From Micromonospora parathelypteridis (GTDB lineage Bacteria > Actinomycetota > Actinomycetes > Mycobacteriales > Micromonosporaceae): DNA of 64,000 bases. The notes under the pieces are model-generated. The model ran no database searches. It had not been told where the DNA came from and saw nothing but the letters and a program-made list of their open reading frames with translations. A program made the translations under genes and the position numbers. Position 1 is the stretch's first letter. Every line of letters starts with the position of its first letter. Where the stretch lies: contig NZ_JACHDP010000001.1 in NCBI RefSeq assembly GCF_014201145.1, positions 2,046,001 to 2,110,000 of the forward strand, in the 5' to 3' direction. This document shows, piece after piece, positions 1 through 7,768 of the stretch.

Positions 1-696
1 ATCATCATGATCCTGATCTTCGCGTCGATCTTCGGCGGCACGATCGGTGGCGGGGTCAAGTTCACCCAGTACTTCATCACCGGCATGATCGCGACCGGTC
101 TGATGACGGTGAGCTTCCAGAACCTCGGCATCTGGATCCCGATCGAACGGGACCGGGGCGTGCTCAAACGCTACCGGGGCACGCCGATGCCGAAGTGGGT
201 CTGGTTCGCCGGCAAGGTGATCATGGTAGTGGCCATCGGCATCGCCGAGACCGCGCTGCTGCTGGCCGTCGCGGTGCCGCTGTTCGACCTCCACCTGCCG
301 GGTACGGCCGGGAAGTGGTTCACCTTCGGCTGGGTCGCCGTGCTCGGGGTGACCGCCTGCACGCTCTGCGGCATCGCGATCTCGTCGCTGGCCCGCACCG
401 CCCGCAGCGGCTCGGCGGTGGTCACCCCGGTCGCCCTGGTGCTCCAGTTCATCTCCGGGGTGTTCTTCGTCTTCACCGACCTGCCCACCTGGATGCAGCA
501 GGTGGCGGCGCTGTTCCCGCTCAAGTGGATGTGCCAAGGGCTGCGGTCGGTCTTCCTGCCCGAGAGCTTCGGCGCTCAGGAGCCGGGCGGCTCGTTCGAG
601 CTGGGCCGGGTCGCGCTGGTGCTGGGCCTGTGGTGCGTGGTCGGCCTGGTGCTCTGCCTGACCACCTTCCGATGGACCACCAAGCGCGACGGCTGA
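1..696 (+). CDS. ABC-2 type transporter permease, 5'-truncated by the window edge
   Basis: This is the membrane subunit of an ABC exporter; the ATPase and the N-terminus lie outside the window. The frame is already open at base 1, so the ATG at 7 is probably internal and 231 residues are visible. Several hydrophobic segments are seen, including stretches starting AETALLLAV and GVTACTLCG and a final one near the C-terminus. The amphipathic IWIPIERDRGVLKR region and the LP-TWMQ...PLKW region are typical of ABC-2 drug or polyketide-efflux permeases. The substrate cannot be read from sequence. The gene ends 40 bases before a convergent gene, with a strong hairpin between them. Confidence 0.85.
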   Translation: MIMILIFASIFGGTIGGGVKFTQYFITGMIATGLMTVSFQNLGIWIPIERDRGVLKRYRGTPMPKWVWFAGKVIMVVAIGIAETALLLAVAVPLFDLHLPGTAGKWFTFGWVAVLGVTACTLCGIAISSLARTARSGSAVVTPVALVLQFISGVFFVFTDLPTWMQQVAALFPLKWMCQGLRSVFLPESFGAQEPGGSFELGRVALVLGLWCVVGLVLCLTTFRWTTKRDG

Positions 697-701
697 GCGG
701 T

Positions 702-729
702 CGACCGGGGCGGACACCCGCCCCGGTCG
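702..729. terminator. Convergent hairpin terminator
   Basis: A perfect 12-bp stem (702-713 with 718-729) closes a 4-base loop. It lies between the permease stop and the stop of the oppositely oriented dehydrogenase gene, so it can serve both strands. There is no clear T-tract, which is usual in high-GC actinobacteria. Confidence 0.7.
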
Positions 730-736
730 CCGTGGC

Positions 737-1585
737 TCAGTACGTGTAGAAGCCCTTGCCGGTCTTGCGGCCCAGGTCGCCGGCGGTGACCATCCGCTGG
801 AGCAGCTCCGGCGGGAAGAACTTCTCGTCGGCCGTGTCGGTGTAGATGTTCTTCGAGGCGTGCAGCAGCACGTCCACGCCGGTCAGGTCGGTGGTGGCCA
901 GCGGCCCCATCGCGTGCCCGAAGCCCAGCCGGCAGGCCGTGTCCAGGTCCTCCGCGGACACCACGCCGGACTCCACCAGCTTGACCGCCTCCATCACCAG
1001 GGCGGAGATCAGCCGGGTCGTGACGAAGCCGGCGATGTCCCGGTTGACCACCACCACCGTCTTGCCGATCTCCTCGGCGAAGGCCCGCGCGGTGTCCAGC
1101 GTGGCGTCGCTGGTCTTGTAACCACGAACCAGCTCGCAGAGCTGCATCATCGGCACCGGGGAGAAGAAGTGGGTGCCGACGACCGCCTCGGGCCGCTCGG
1201 TCACCGCGGCGATCTGGGTGACCGGGATGGCCGAGGTGTTGGTGGCGAGCACCGCGTCCGACTTGCAGATCTTGTCCAGCGCGCGGAACACCTCGTGCTT
1301 GATCTCCAGCCGCTCGAAGACCGCCTCGACCACGATGTCCGCGTCCGCCGCCGCCTCCAGCTCGGTGGTCGGGGTGATCCGGGCGAGGGTCGCCTCGACC
1401 TCGGACGCCTCGATCCGGCCCTTCTCGGCGAACTTCTCCAGTGACTTCCGGATGCCGCCGAGCCCTCGGGTGGTGGCCGCGTCGTCCAGGTCGCGCAGCG
1501 TCACCTGCCAGCCGGCCTGCGCTGCCACCTGGGCGATGCCGGAACCCATCAACCCAGCCCCGACGACCGCGAGTCGACCCGCCAT
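737..1585 (-). CDS. 3-hydroxybutyryl-CoA / 3-hydroxyacyl-CoA dehydrogenase
   Basis: NAD(P)-dependent oxidation or reduction of 3-hydroxyacyl-CoA (acetoacetyl-CoA to 3-hydroxybutyryl-CoA) in fatty-acid or butyrate metabolism; cytosolic. The 282-residue protein has the Rossmann GxGxxG loop at residues 9-14 (GAGLMGSG), the catalytic-region motif HFFSP with His139, and a NRDIAGFVTTR segment before the C-terminal helical domain. Length is normal for the single-domain family (about 280-290). The start at 1585 is chosen over an in-frame start 11 codons upstream because GGGAGAAG precedes it at good spacing and the Rossmann fold begins at once. It appears to be monocistronic. FadB2 is a possible name but paralogues cannot be separated here. 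Confidence 0.88.
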   Translation of the reverse strand: MAGRLAVVGAGLMGSGIAQVAAQAGWQVTLRDLDDAATTRGLGGIRKSLEKFAEKGRIEASEVEATLARITPTTELEAAADADIVVEAVFERLEIKHEVFRALDKICKSDAVLATNTSAIPVTQIAAVTERPEAVVGTHFFSPVPMMQLCELVRGYKTSDATLDTARAFAEEIGKTVVVVNRDIAGFVTTRLISALVMEAVKLVESGVVSAEDLDTACRLGFGHAMGPLATTDLTGVDVLLHASKNIYTDTADEKFFPPELLQRMVTAGDLGRKTGKGFYTY

Positions 1586-1800
1586 CTGCTTCTCCCTCGC
1601 TGCGATTGAGTGCCTCACTGCACCCTAGTCGGCGAGCCTGAACGATGACTAAGCGCTCCACACGAAAGGATGTCGGGCGCCCGCGGTGGTCCTGGGGGTG
1701 GGCAGTCGGTGACGGATTCACGACTCCGCTCGGAGAACAAACTCCCTCGCGGGTGCATCGAACCCTACGACAACAACCCAGCGGAATTAGCCAGGAGTTC

Positions 1801-2436
1801 ATGATGCGTACCACGCCCTTGGTCGGAACCCTCACCTGCCTTCTGCTCGTCGCCGCGTGCGCCTCACCGACGCACCAGAGCGGCAACGCCGCGCCGGCCG
1901 GCTCACCAGACCCCACGACCAGCGCGGCCACCACCGCGACGCCCACGTCGTCCACGCCGTCCGCGCCGTCCACGCCGTCCACGTCGTCCGCGTCGCCTTC
2001 GCCGTCCGCGCGGCCGTCGAGCAACCCCACCACCGATTCGCTCGTCCTGGGCCCGAAGGGCATCGGCTCGCTGAAGCTCGGAATGACCCGTCAGCAGGCC
2101 ACCGCGACCGGAATGCTGCGCCCGTTCGCCATCACGGAGCGCTGTAGCTTTTCATTCCTGCGCGCCGCACCGACCGAAGAGGGGACCGTCACCCACTCGC
2201 CGACCCTGGGAATCGCCGCCATCGACGTGTGGCCCGGCATCAGGACGCCCGAGGGTCTGGGCATCGGCATGTCAAGCGCCGAGGTGCTTCGGATCTACCC
2301 GGCATACAGGGAGGGGGTCAACGCTGGCTACGCGACGACCCCCGGCAACGACAAGGCCGTCTACCGCATCGCAACGAAGAACGGCAAGGTCACCGCGCTG
2401 ACCCTGCAGTTCAAGAACCAGGACTGCTACGAGTGA
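1801..2436 (+). CDS. Secreted lipoprotein of unknown function
   Basis: The 211-residue product has a short basic N-terminus, a hydrophobic core and the lipobox LVAAC with Cys20, so it should be lipid-anchored on the outer face of the membrane. A Ser/Thr/Pro/Ala linker (about residues 21-80) follows, encoded by near-repeats of gccgtccac. A C-terminal globular domain opens with GIGSLKLGMTR, a motif seen in many actinobacterial lipoproteins. AGGAG at 1792-1796 supports a start at 1801 or 1804; longer in-frame starts upstream would bury the signal peptide. The last 10 bases overlap the 3' end of the convergent kinase gene. No function is assigned. Confidence 0.8.
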   Translation: MMRTTPLVGTLTCLLLVAACASPTHQSGNAAPAGSPDPTTSAATTATPTSSTPSAPSTPSTSSASPSPSARPSSNPTTDSLVLGPKGIGSLKLGMTRQQATATGMLRPFAITERCSFSFLRAAPTEEGTVTHSPTLGIAAIDVWPGIRTPEGLGIGMSSAEVLRIYPAYREGVNAGYATTPGNDKAVYRIATKNGKVTALTLQFKNQDCYE

Positions 2437-3860
2437 ACCGACCCGACCCGGCCGGCCTGCGGCGCCAGCGAGCTGGACAACCGCAGGTCGGCCAGGATCT
2501 CGTCGGTCAGGTCGGCGTCGCCGATCTGCTTGATCTGGAGGTAGACGCCATAGCTGCGCTGCGGGACGGAGAGCACCACCTCGCTGAACGAGACCGAGGC
2601 GCCACACGAGGTCCATCGCCGTACTCGTGCCTGGTTACCGCCCACGTCCAGGGTCCGGTCGGGCTGCTGGACGCAGGAGGTGTGGCTGGGCAAAGCGGCC
2701 CCCGCGCCACCGGCGAGCAGAGCCTTGCTCGCACCGACGAAAACACCGGGTATCCGGCTCGCCGGATCGGGCCAGACGTCAAGATCCGGGGCGACCACCA
2801 GACCCGGCGCTTGGCCAGCGGGAAGTCGCAGCACCGCAGGATCCCAGCCGGCGTCCTTCACCTCGCCGGCCCAGCTCGACGGCACGGCGACCGACAGGGC
2901 ACCAGAGACATCGTGGACGCGTACCCAACCCGACCGTGCCGGCAGGGTGGAGTTGGAACCCGTCGTCGCCAGCAGCGCGGTCAGTGCGACCCCGACGCCG
3001 ACAACTCTCCTCGACTGCCGCACGAGCCGGCCACGGCCCGTGTCCCGTTCCATCGACGCGATGACCCGACGCAGCTCCTCGAGCATGACCGCGGCGGACG
3101 CCCACCGCTGCCGAGGGTCGTGATGCAGCGCGCGTCGCACCAGATCGTCCACGGTGGACGGGACTCCGGGCCGCACCTGAGACGGCCTGGGCAACGACCG
3201 CCCGCCCCTGCCGGCGCGGCTGGCCTGGTCGGGAGGGCTTCCGGTCAGCATGTGGTACAGGGTCGCGCCGATCGCGTACACGTCGGCGCGGATGTCCAGG
3301 CCTCCGCCGCGGGTGGCCTGTTCGGGCGGCATGTAGCCGGGTGTGCCGGCGGCGATGGTGAAGCCGGACGCGTTCGCGAGCGCCTTGGCCAGGCCGAGGT
3401 CGGCGACGAGCACCCGATCGCGATCCGCGGCCGGCTCAAACAACACATTGGACGGCTTGAGGTCACGGTGCAGCACACCGGCCTCGTGCAGCACTGTCAC
3501 GGCACTGGCGATATCGGCCGCGACGAGCAGGGCCTCCCGTACCGGCATCGGCCCCGAGACGAGCCGATCCGCGAGGGTGCCACCGGCCGCGTACGGCATC
3601 ACCAGATACGGCCGTCCGTCAGGCAGCTCACCTACGTCGAGCACACGCACGAGCAGGCTGGAATCCGTCCGCCGCATGATCCGCGCTTCCTGCTCGAACC
3701 GCTCCCGCAGATCGGCGTGGTACGACCAGTTGTCTGCCAGTACCTTGATCGCCACCGACGCGTCCAGAGCATCGTCGGCGCCGAGCCACACCGTGGCGAA
3801 CGCTCCGGAACCGATACGCCGCAGAACGCGATATCGGCCGATCTTGTCGGGTACTGACAC
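2427..3860 (-). CDS. Transmembrane serine/threonine protein kinase (Hanks type)
   Basis: A sensor kinase of 477 residues. The cytosolic kinase domain (about 8-270) has the glycine loop GSGAFATV (17-24), catalytic-pocket Lys39, the HRDLKPSN loop (Asp133), DLG instead of DFG (Asp154), and GTPGYMPPE as activation-segment end. A juxtamembrane stretch rich in Arg leads to one TM helix (about 286-300) and an extracytoplasmic domain of about 170 residues with two Cys that may pair (HTSC and WTSC). There are no PASTA repeats, so it is not PknB. The start is GTG. It is transcribed divergently from an ECF sigma gene 44 bases away, which suggests a kinase-sigma signalling pair. That link is inferred. 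Confidence 0.92.
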   Translation of the reverse strand: MSVPDKIGRYRVLRRIGSGAFATVWLGADDALDASVAIKVLADNWSYHADLRERFEQEARIMRRTDSSLLVRVLDVGELPDGRPYLVMPYAAGGTLADRLVSGPMPVREALLVAADIASAVTVLHEAGVLHRDLKPSNVLFEPAADRDRVLVADLGLAKALANASGFTIAAGTPGYMPPEQATRGGGLDIRADVYAIGATLYHMLTGSPPDQASRAGRGGRSLPRPSQVRPGVPSTVDDLVRRALHHDPRQRWASAAVMLEELRRVIASMERDTGRGRLVRQSRRVVGVGVALTALLATTGSNSTLPARSGWVRVHDVSGALSVAVPSSWAGEVKDAGWDPAVLRLPAGQAPGLVVAPDLDVWPDPASRIPGVFVGASKALLAGGAGAALPSHTSCVQQPDRTLDVGGNQARVRRWTSCGASVSFSEVVLSVPQRSYGVYLQIKQIGDADLTDEILADLRLSSSLAPQAGRVGSVHS

Positions 3861-3904
3861 GCCCGTATTATCACCCCCAAGACGCTGAGGAACGGGGCCT
3901 GAGC

Positions 3905-4453
3905 ATGTCAGACGATCTTGAAATCGAGGAGCTCGCCGGCCGCGCCGCCACGGGCGACGCTGCCGCTCTTGACGCGCTGCTGATCAGGATCGGCCCGCAG
4001 GTCCTGCGGCAGTGTCTGCGCCTCCTCCCGTGCAGGCAGGACGCCGAAGAGGCGTGCCAGGATGCCCTTCTGCAGGTCGCTCGCAAGATAGACGGCTTCG
4101 CGGGCCGGTCGAAGTTCTCCACCTGGCTGTACGTCGTCACGGCCAACTGCGCCCGGCAGACGTACCGAAGCCTCAAGCGCCGGGCCGACGAGCAAACCAC
4201 GCCGCTGCTCCCGCTCGATGCCGTCGACCCACGCACCACGAGCGTGATCGCGGGCTCCCGGCTCGACCTGCTGGACGCGCTGGAACGGCTGGAGGCTCAC
4301 CGACCCGAACTGGTCGCCCCTCTGGTAATGCGTGACCTGTGCCAGTTGACCTACGACGAGATCGCCGACCACCTCGCCATCCCGGTCGGCACCCTGAAGT
4401 CACGCATCCACGACGCGCGACGGCACGTGCGAGCCTCGCTGAAGGCCGCCTGA
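3905..4453 (+). CDS. ECF-type RNA polymerase sigma factor
   Basis: A 182-residue sigma-70 family factor with only regions 2 and 4. Region 2 (about 15-95) includes DAEEACQDALLQV and the FSTWLYVVTANCAR promoter-melting segment. Region 4 (about 120-178) includes the helix-turn-helix TYDEIADHLAIPVGTLKSRI. It should direct RNA polymerase to a small stress or signal regulon. No anti-sigma gene is adjacent. The only partner is the divergent transmembrane Ser/Thr kinase, as in kinase-controlled ECF systems. The 44-base gap (3861-3904) must hold both promoters. GAGGAACGGGG lies upstream of the ATG at 3905. The target regulon is unknown. Confidence 0.88.
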   Translation: MSDDLEIEELAGRAATGDAAALDALLIRIGPQVLRQCLRLLPCRQDAEEACQDALLQVARKIDGFAGRSKFSTWLYVVTANCARQTYRSLKRRADEQTTPLLPLDAVDPRTTSVIAGSRLDLLDALERLEAHRPELVAPLVMRDLCQLTYDEIADHLAIPVGTLKSRIHDARRHVRASLKAA

Positions 4454-4547
4454 CATCGCGAGAGCCGCGACGAGCACGGTTGCCGCCAGGGTGGACGTCG
4501 GGCGCGTGGACGCACGCGCGGCGTGAAGGTGGAGACCGGAGCTGGCC

Positions 4548-5990
4548 TCAGATCTCCAGCGACGGCTCCTCCGGAGTGGTGCCCCGCTCGACCGCCACCC
4601 CGAGGGCGCGCAGGTCCGCCACGAAGTCCGGATAGCCCCGGTCGACGTGGTGCACGTGGGAGACCTCGGTGACCCCCTGAGCGCAGAGCCCGGCGATGAT
4701 CAAACCTGCCCCGGCACGGATGTCGGTCGCTTGCACCGGGGCGCCCGACAGCCGATCCCGCCCACGCACCACCGCGTGGTGCCCATCGGTCTTGATGTCC
4801 GCGCCGAGCCGCATCATCTCGTTGGCGAACATGAACCGGCCGTCGAAGATGTTCTCGGTGATCAGGGAAGCGCCGTCGCTCACCGCGGCCAGGCCGATCG
4901 CCATCGGCAGCAGGTCGGTGGCGAAGCCGGGATACGGCAGCGTCACCACGTCCACCGCCCGGGGCCGGTCGTCCATCCGTACGCGAAAGCCATCCCCCCG
5001 GGTCTCCACCAGGCCACCGGCCGCGACCACCTTGTCCAGCGCCACCTCCAGGAACGCCGGGTCCAGCCCCGTCACCGTCACGTCGCCCCGGGTCATCGCG
5101 GCGCCGAACGCCCAGGTGCCGGCGACGATCCGGTCCCCCACCGTGGCGTGCCGCACCGGGCGCAGACCGGGCACCCCGGTGATCCGCAGCGTCGACGTGC
5201 CCGCGCCGGAGATCCGTGCGCCCATCTGGTTGAGCATCGTGCAGATGTCGACGATCTCCGGCTCCCGGGCCGCGTTGTCGATCGTCGTGACGCCCTGGGC
5301 CAGCACCGCCGCCATCACCAGGTTCTCGGTCGCGCCGACGCTGGGGAAGTCCAACACGATGTCCGCGCCGCGCAGCCCGTGCGGGGCAGACGCGATGACG
5401 AACCCGTGCTCACCGGAGATCTCCGCGCCCATCCGGGTCAGCCCGGAGACGTGCATGTCCAAGCCCCGGGATCCGATGGCGTCACCGCCGGGGTGGGCCA
5501 CCCGCACGTACCCCCGGCGGGCCAGCAGCGGGCCGAGCACACAGATCGACGCGCGCAACCGCCGGACCAGGTCGTAGTCGGCGTCCGCGCCGGGCTGTTC
5601 GGGCACGTCGATGGTCACCGAACGAGACCGGGCCACCCCACCGCGGGCGACCATCGGGTCGACCGGGTCGTCCGCGTCGAACTGGACGTCGCAGCCCAGC
5701 CGGCGCAGTACCTCCCCCATGATCGCGATGTCGGTGATCCGTGGGACGTTCGTGATCACACTGCGGCCCGGCGCGAGCAACGCGGCGGCCATCAGCTTCA
5801 ACGCCGAGTTCTTGGCACCGACCACGTGCACGGTGCCGGCCAGTCGGGCGTCACCGTGGACCCGGATGACGTCGACATCACTGACCGCCGGATCGCCGGC
5901 GTCGCCGGGACCCACCACCACCGGCCAACTGGCGGTGCTGTCCGGGCGCGCCGGGATCGTCAGGTCGGGAATCCGTAGGCTGTGCGTCAT
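4548..5990 (-). CDS. murA: UDP-N-acetylglucosamine 1-carboxyvinyltransferase
   Basis: First committed step of peptidoglycan synthesis: transfer of enolpyruvate from PEP to UDP-GlcNAc in the cytosol. The 480-residue protein is a little long because about 38 residues precede the conserved start of the fold (DVIRVHG). Key parts are GAKNSALK (Lys60/Asn61), RRLRASI and PGGDAIG. The position that is Cys in most MurA proteins (PGGC) is Asp170 here, read from codon GAC at 5483-5481. The start at 5990 has GAGGTGG at good spacing. Internal GTG starts near residue 24 are possible. It lies next to the atp block as murAA does in Bacillus. Its ATG overlaps the divergent start codon of the adenosyltransferase. 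Confidence 0.93.
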   Translation of the reverse strand: MTHSLRIPDLTIPARPDSTASWPVVVGPGDAGDPAVSDVDVIRVHGDARLAGTVHVVGAKNSALKLMAAALLAPGRSVITNVPRITDIAIMGEVLRRLGCDVQFDADDPVDPMVARGGVARSRSVTIDVPEQPGADADYDLVRRLRASICVLGPLLARRGYVRVAHPGGDAIGSRGLDMHVSGLTRMGAEISGEHGFVIASAPHGLRGADIVLDFPSVGATENLVMAAVLAQGVTTIDNAAREPEIVDICTMLNQMGARISGAGTSTLRITGVPGLRPVRHATVGDRIVAGTWAFGAAMTRGDVTVTGLDPAFLEVALDKVVAAGGLVETRGDGFRVRMDDRPRAVDVVTLPYPGFATDLLPMAIGLAAVSDGASLITENIFDGRFMFANEMMRLGADIKTDGHHAVVRGRDRLSGAPVQATDIRAGAGLIIAGLCAQGVTEVSHVHHVDRGYPDFVADLRALGVAVERGTTPEEPSLEI

Positions 5991-6561
5991 GGCCGTCCAC
6001 CTCACGCGCATCTACACCAAGGCCGGCGATGCCGGCATGACCAGGCTGAGCAACAACGAACAGGTGCCGAAGACCGATCCACGGATCGCCGCGTACGCGG
6101 ATGTCGACGAGTGCAACGCGGCGATCGGCGTCGCGCTCGCCCTGGGTGGGCTCGACGAGGAGCTGCGGGGCGTGCTGGGGTCGGTGCAGAACGACCTGTT
6201 CGACGTCGGGGCCGACCTGTCCACTCCCGTCGAGCCGGAGCCGAAGTACCCGCCGCTGCGGGTGACCGAGGAGTACGTCGAGCGCCTGGAAGGCTGGTGC
6301 GACGAGTACAACGCACGCCTGACCAAGCTCGACTCCTTCATCCTCCCCGGCGGCACCGCGGGCGCGGCGCTGCTGCACGTGGCAAGGACCACTGCCCGGC
6401 GTGCGGAACGAGCGGCGTGGGCGCTGGTCAGCCACGATCCGGAACGGACCAGCCCGCTCCCGGCAAAGTATCTCAACCGGCTCTCCGATCTGCTCTTTAT
6501 CCTGTCAAGAACGGCAAATCCGGCGGGAGATGTGCTATGGGTGCCGGGCGGCAAGCGCTGA
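5989..6561 (+). CDS. ATP:cob(I)alamin adenosyltransferase, PduO type
   Basis: Makes adenosylcobalamin from cob(I)alamin and ATP, for B12-dependent mutases. The 190-residue protein starts with the family N-terminus ([17 protein letters not shown]-binding) and carries the C-terminal helix motifs [11 protein letters not shown] and [13 protein letters not shown] that line the active site. Length is normal for the trimeric PduO family. The start is well fixed because the conserved motif begins five residues in and no other in-frame start exists nearby. Its ATG shares two bases with the murA start on the other strand. No cobalamin riboswitch is visible upstream. Confidence 0.93.
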   Translation: MAVHLTRIYTKAGDAGMTRLSNNEQVPKTDPRIAAYADVDECNAAIGVALALGGLDEELRGVLGSVQNDLFDVGADLSTPVEPEPKYPPLRVTEEYVERLEGWCDEYNARLTKLDSFILPGGTAGAALLHVARTTARRAERAAWALVSHDPERTSPLPAKYLNRLSDLLFILSRTANPAGDVLWVPGGKR

Positions 6562-6678
6562 CCGTCGGCGCTCCGCACCACGTCAAGGTGTGCGTTCCCG
6601 ATCTGGCCGCAGCCACGCGTACCAGGGGAAGCCTCCTGGCCGGCCGGCCGGCCACCTGAGCCGCGACGCCGAGAGCCG

Positions 6679-6760
6679 GCAAGATCGACTTCATGTCGCC
6701 GATATTGCGGTGTCCAGCCGCCCAGATACCGCAACATCGCGGATGTGGAGTCGATCTTGC
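6679..6760. repeat. Intergenic palindromic element, copy A
   Basis: The left arm (from 6679, beginning gcaagatcgacttcatgtcg) and the right arm ending at 6760 (gtcgatcttgc) are imperfect inverted repeats of about 36 bases around a short loop near 6716-6723. The inner arm contains gatattgcggtgtcc against gataccgcaacatcgc. It resembles copy B and the element at 48805. Confidence 0.75.
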
Positions 6761-6840
6761 TGCGTCTCGGCCGTCGCGGCATGGGCTCGGGCCCTACGAC
6801 CCACGGCCGCGCCAATCACCCGGCCGGGCCGCCGACCCCA

Positions 6841-6916
6841 TGATCAACACAGGGTCGGCGATGTGGGGGTATCCAACCAGCGGAACACCGCAACATCGCC
6901 GACCTCGCGACGATCA
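6841..6916. repeat. Intergenic palindromic element, copy B
   Basis: The left arm 6841-6874 starts tgatcaaca and contains the core cgatgtgggggt (6859-6870). The right arm 6882-6916 contains accgcaacatcgccgacct and ends cgatca. The arms are imperfect inverted repeats with a loop of about 7 bases. The 12-base core recurs exactly at 48830-48841. Confidence 0.75.
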
Positions 6917-6940
6917 AGCCCACCCAGCCACCCAAGAACC

Positions 6941-7118
6941 CAGAACCAACCCCCAAGACCCAGAACCAACCCCAGCAGAGCCAGAACCGTCCCGGTAGAG
7001 GCAGAACCGACCCGCGTAGAGGCAGAACCGACCCGCGTAGAGGCAGAACCGGCCCGGTAGAGCCAGAACCGGCCCGGTAGAGGCAGAACCGGCCCCCGTA
7101 GAGGCAGAACAACCCGCA
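6941..7118. repeat. Nine-copy tandem array with 20-21 bp period
   Basis: The core cagaac begins at 6941, 6961, 6982, 7002, 7023, 7044, 7064, 7084 and 7105, giving spacings of 20, 21, 20, 21, 21, 20, 20 and 21. The fullest unit is gtagaggcagaaccggcccg. The mean spacing of 20.5 bp is close to two turns of B-DNA, so the cores lie on one face of the helix. There is no spacer diversity, so it is not a CRISPR array. Confidence 0.85.
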
Positions 7119-7175
7119 ACCCGGTAACGGCAGCTGAAGAAAACCCCGCCGGGACTGACGCACAGTGCCCGACGA

Positions 7176-7249
7176 GGGTTTCCGGGGAGCCCGCCCGGCG
7201 CAGGGATCAAGCCTGACCGCCCGGAGCCGGGCGGGCTCCCCGGAAACCC
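7176..7249. repeat. Perfect 23-bp inverted repeat (strong hairpin)
   Basis: Arm 7176-7198 (gggtttccggggagcccgcc and three more bases) is exactly complementary to 7227-7249, with a 28-base loop. It lies between the 3' ends of the adenosyltransferase and the DUF2550 gene. It may end transcription from the atpC-DUF2550 side. There is no T-run. Confidence 0.85.
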
Positions 7250-7250
7250 A

Positions 7251-7294
7251 GACAGCAACCACCGACAGCCAAGACAGCGACCACCGACAGCCAA
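7251..7294. repeat. Two-copy 22-bp direct repeat
   Basis: Unit gacagcaaccaccgacagcc plus aa at 7251-7272 is repeated at 7273-7294 with one substitution, and a third partial copy (gacagct) follows. It abuts the 23-bp inverted repeat and the DUF2550 stop codon. Confidence 0.75.
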
Positions 7295-7300
7295 GACAGC

Positions 7301-7756
7301 TCAGGCAGCCGGCCAGTCCTGGGAGGCCATACGCGGCGAGACCGCCCCCGGAGGGGCGGCCTCGAGCCAAGAGAGAAAACCGGTCACGGTAGACCGCGCC
7401 ATGGCGATCTCCACCGGTGCATGGTGACTGGTACAGCGGAGGATCACCCAGTCGGCCGGCATGGAGAGCCGTTCCTGGCCCTCCGGCAACCGGCGGCGCT
7501 CGACCGCGAGCCCCTTGCGGGAGAGCACCCGCTTGGGTCGGATCGCGAAGCTGAACATCCTGTACCAGCGCAGCTCGTCACCGGCGAACCGGCCGAAGCC
7601 GGGCGACCAGCCACGACCGTCGAGCACGGTCGTGACTCGGACGCTCAGCCGGATGATGCCACCGCTGCGGGTGACCAGAGCTCGCCGAACGAAGAGGGTG
7701 AGAAGCGCGCCGAGGATGACGACAACGCCGACTCCGACTCCTTCGACGATCTCCAT
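7301..7756 (-). CDS. DUF2550 family membrane protein
   Basis: A 151-residue actinobacterial protein of unknown function. One N-terminal TM helix (about residues 6-24, GVGVGVVVILGALL) is followed by a cytosolic domain with GGIIRLSVR, RGWSPGFGRF and LRWYRMFSF, which mark DUF2550. Genes of this family often sit just after the ATP synthase epsilon gene. Here the ATG lies 12 bases from the atpC stop, so they are probably co-transcribed. No enzymatic motif is visible. Confidence 0.85.
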   Translation of the reverse strand: MEIVEGVGVGVVVILGALLTLFVRRALVTRSGGIIRLSVRVTTVLDGRGWSPGFGRFAGDELRWYRMFSFAIRPKRVLSRKGLAVERRRLPEGQERLSMPADWVILRCTSHHAPVEIAMARSTVTGFLSWLEAAPPGAVSPRMASQDWPAA

Positions 7757-7768
7757 CCCCGGTGTGGC

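Larger units (their letters stand above)
6562..7300. other. 739-base gene-free, repeat-dense intergenic region
   Basis: I see no credible gene between the adenosyltransferase stop and the DUF2550 stop. Open frames here are low-complexity read-throughs of repeats, and the repeat unit alternates between 20 and 21 bp, which breaks every frame. The region holds two imperfect palindromic elements, a nine-copy phased repeat array, a perfect 23-bp inverted repeat and a 22-bp direct repeat, each listed separately. Both flanking genes read toward it, so it is a 3'-3' junction and need not contain promoters. Confidence 0.7.

Noticed and set aside
5800..5988. Cobalamin riboswitch before the adenosyltransferase
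   Set aside because: This stretch is the start of murA on the other strand and shows no B12-box-like sequence.
6941..7118. Possible CRISPR array
   Set aside because: The units are contiguous with no unique spacers of constant length, and no cas genes are in the window.
6816..7370. Long minus-strand and plus-strand open frames across the repeat array, with apparent peptide repeats such as VEAEPTR
   Set aside because: The repeat unit alternates between 20 and 21 bp, so no frame is kept across copies. There are no ribosome sites and the composition is pure repeat.
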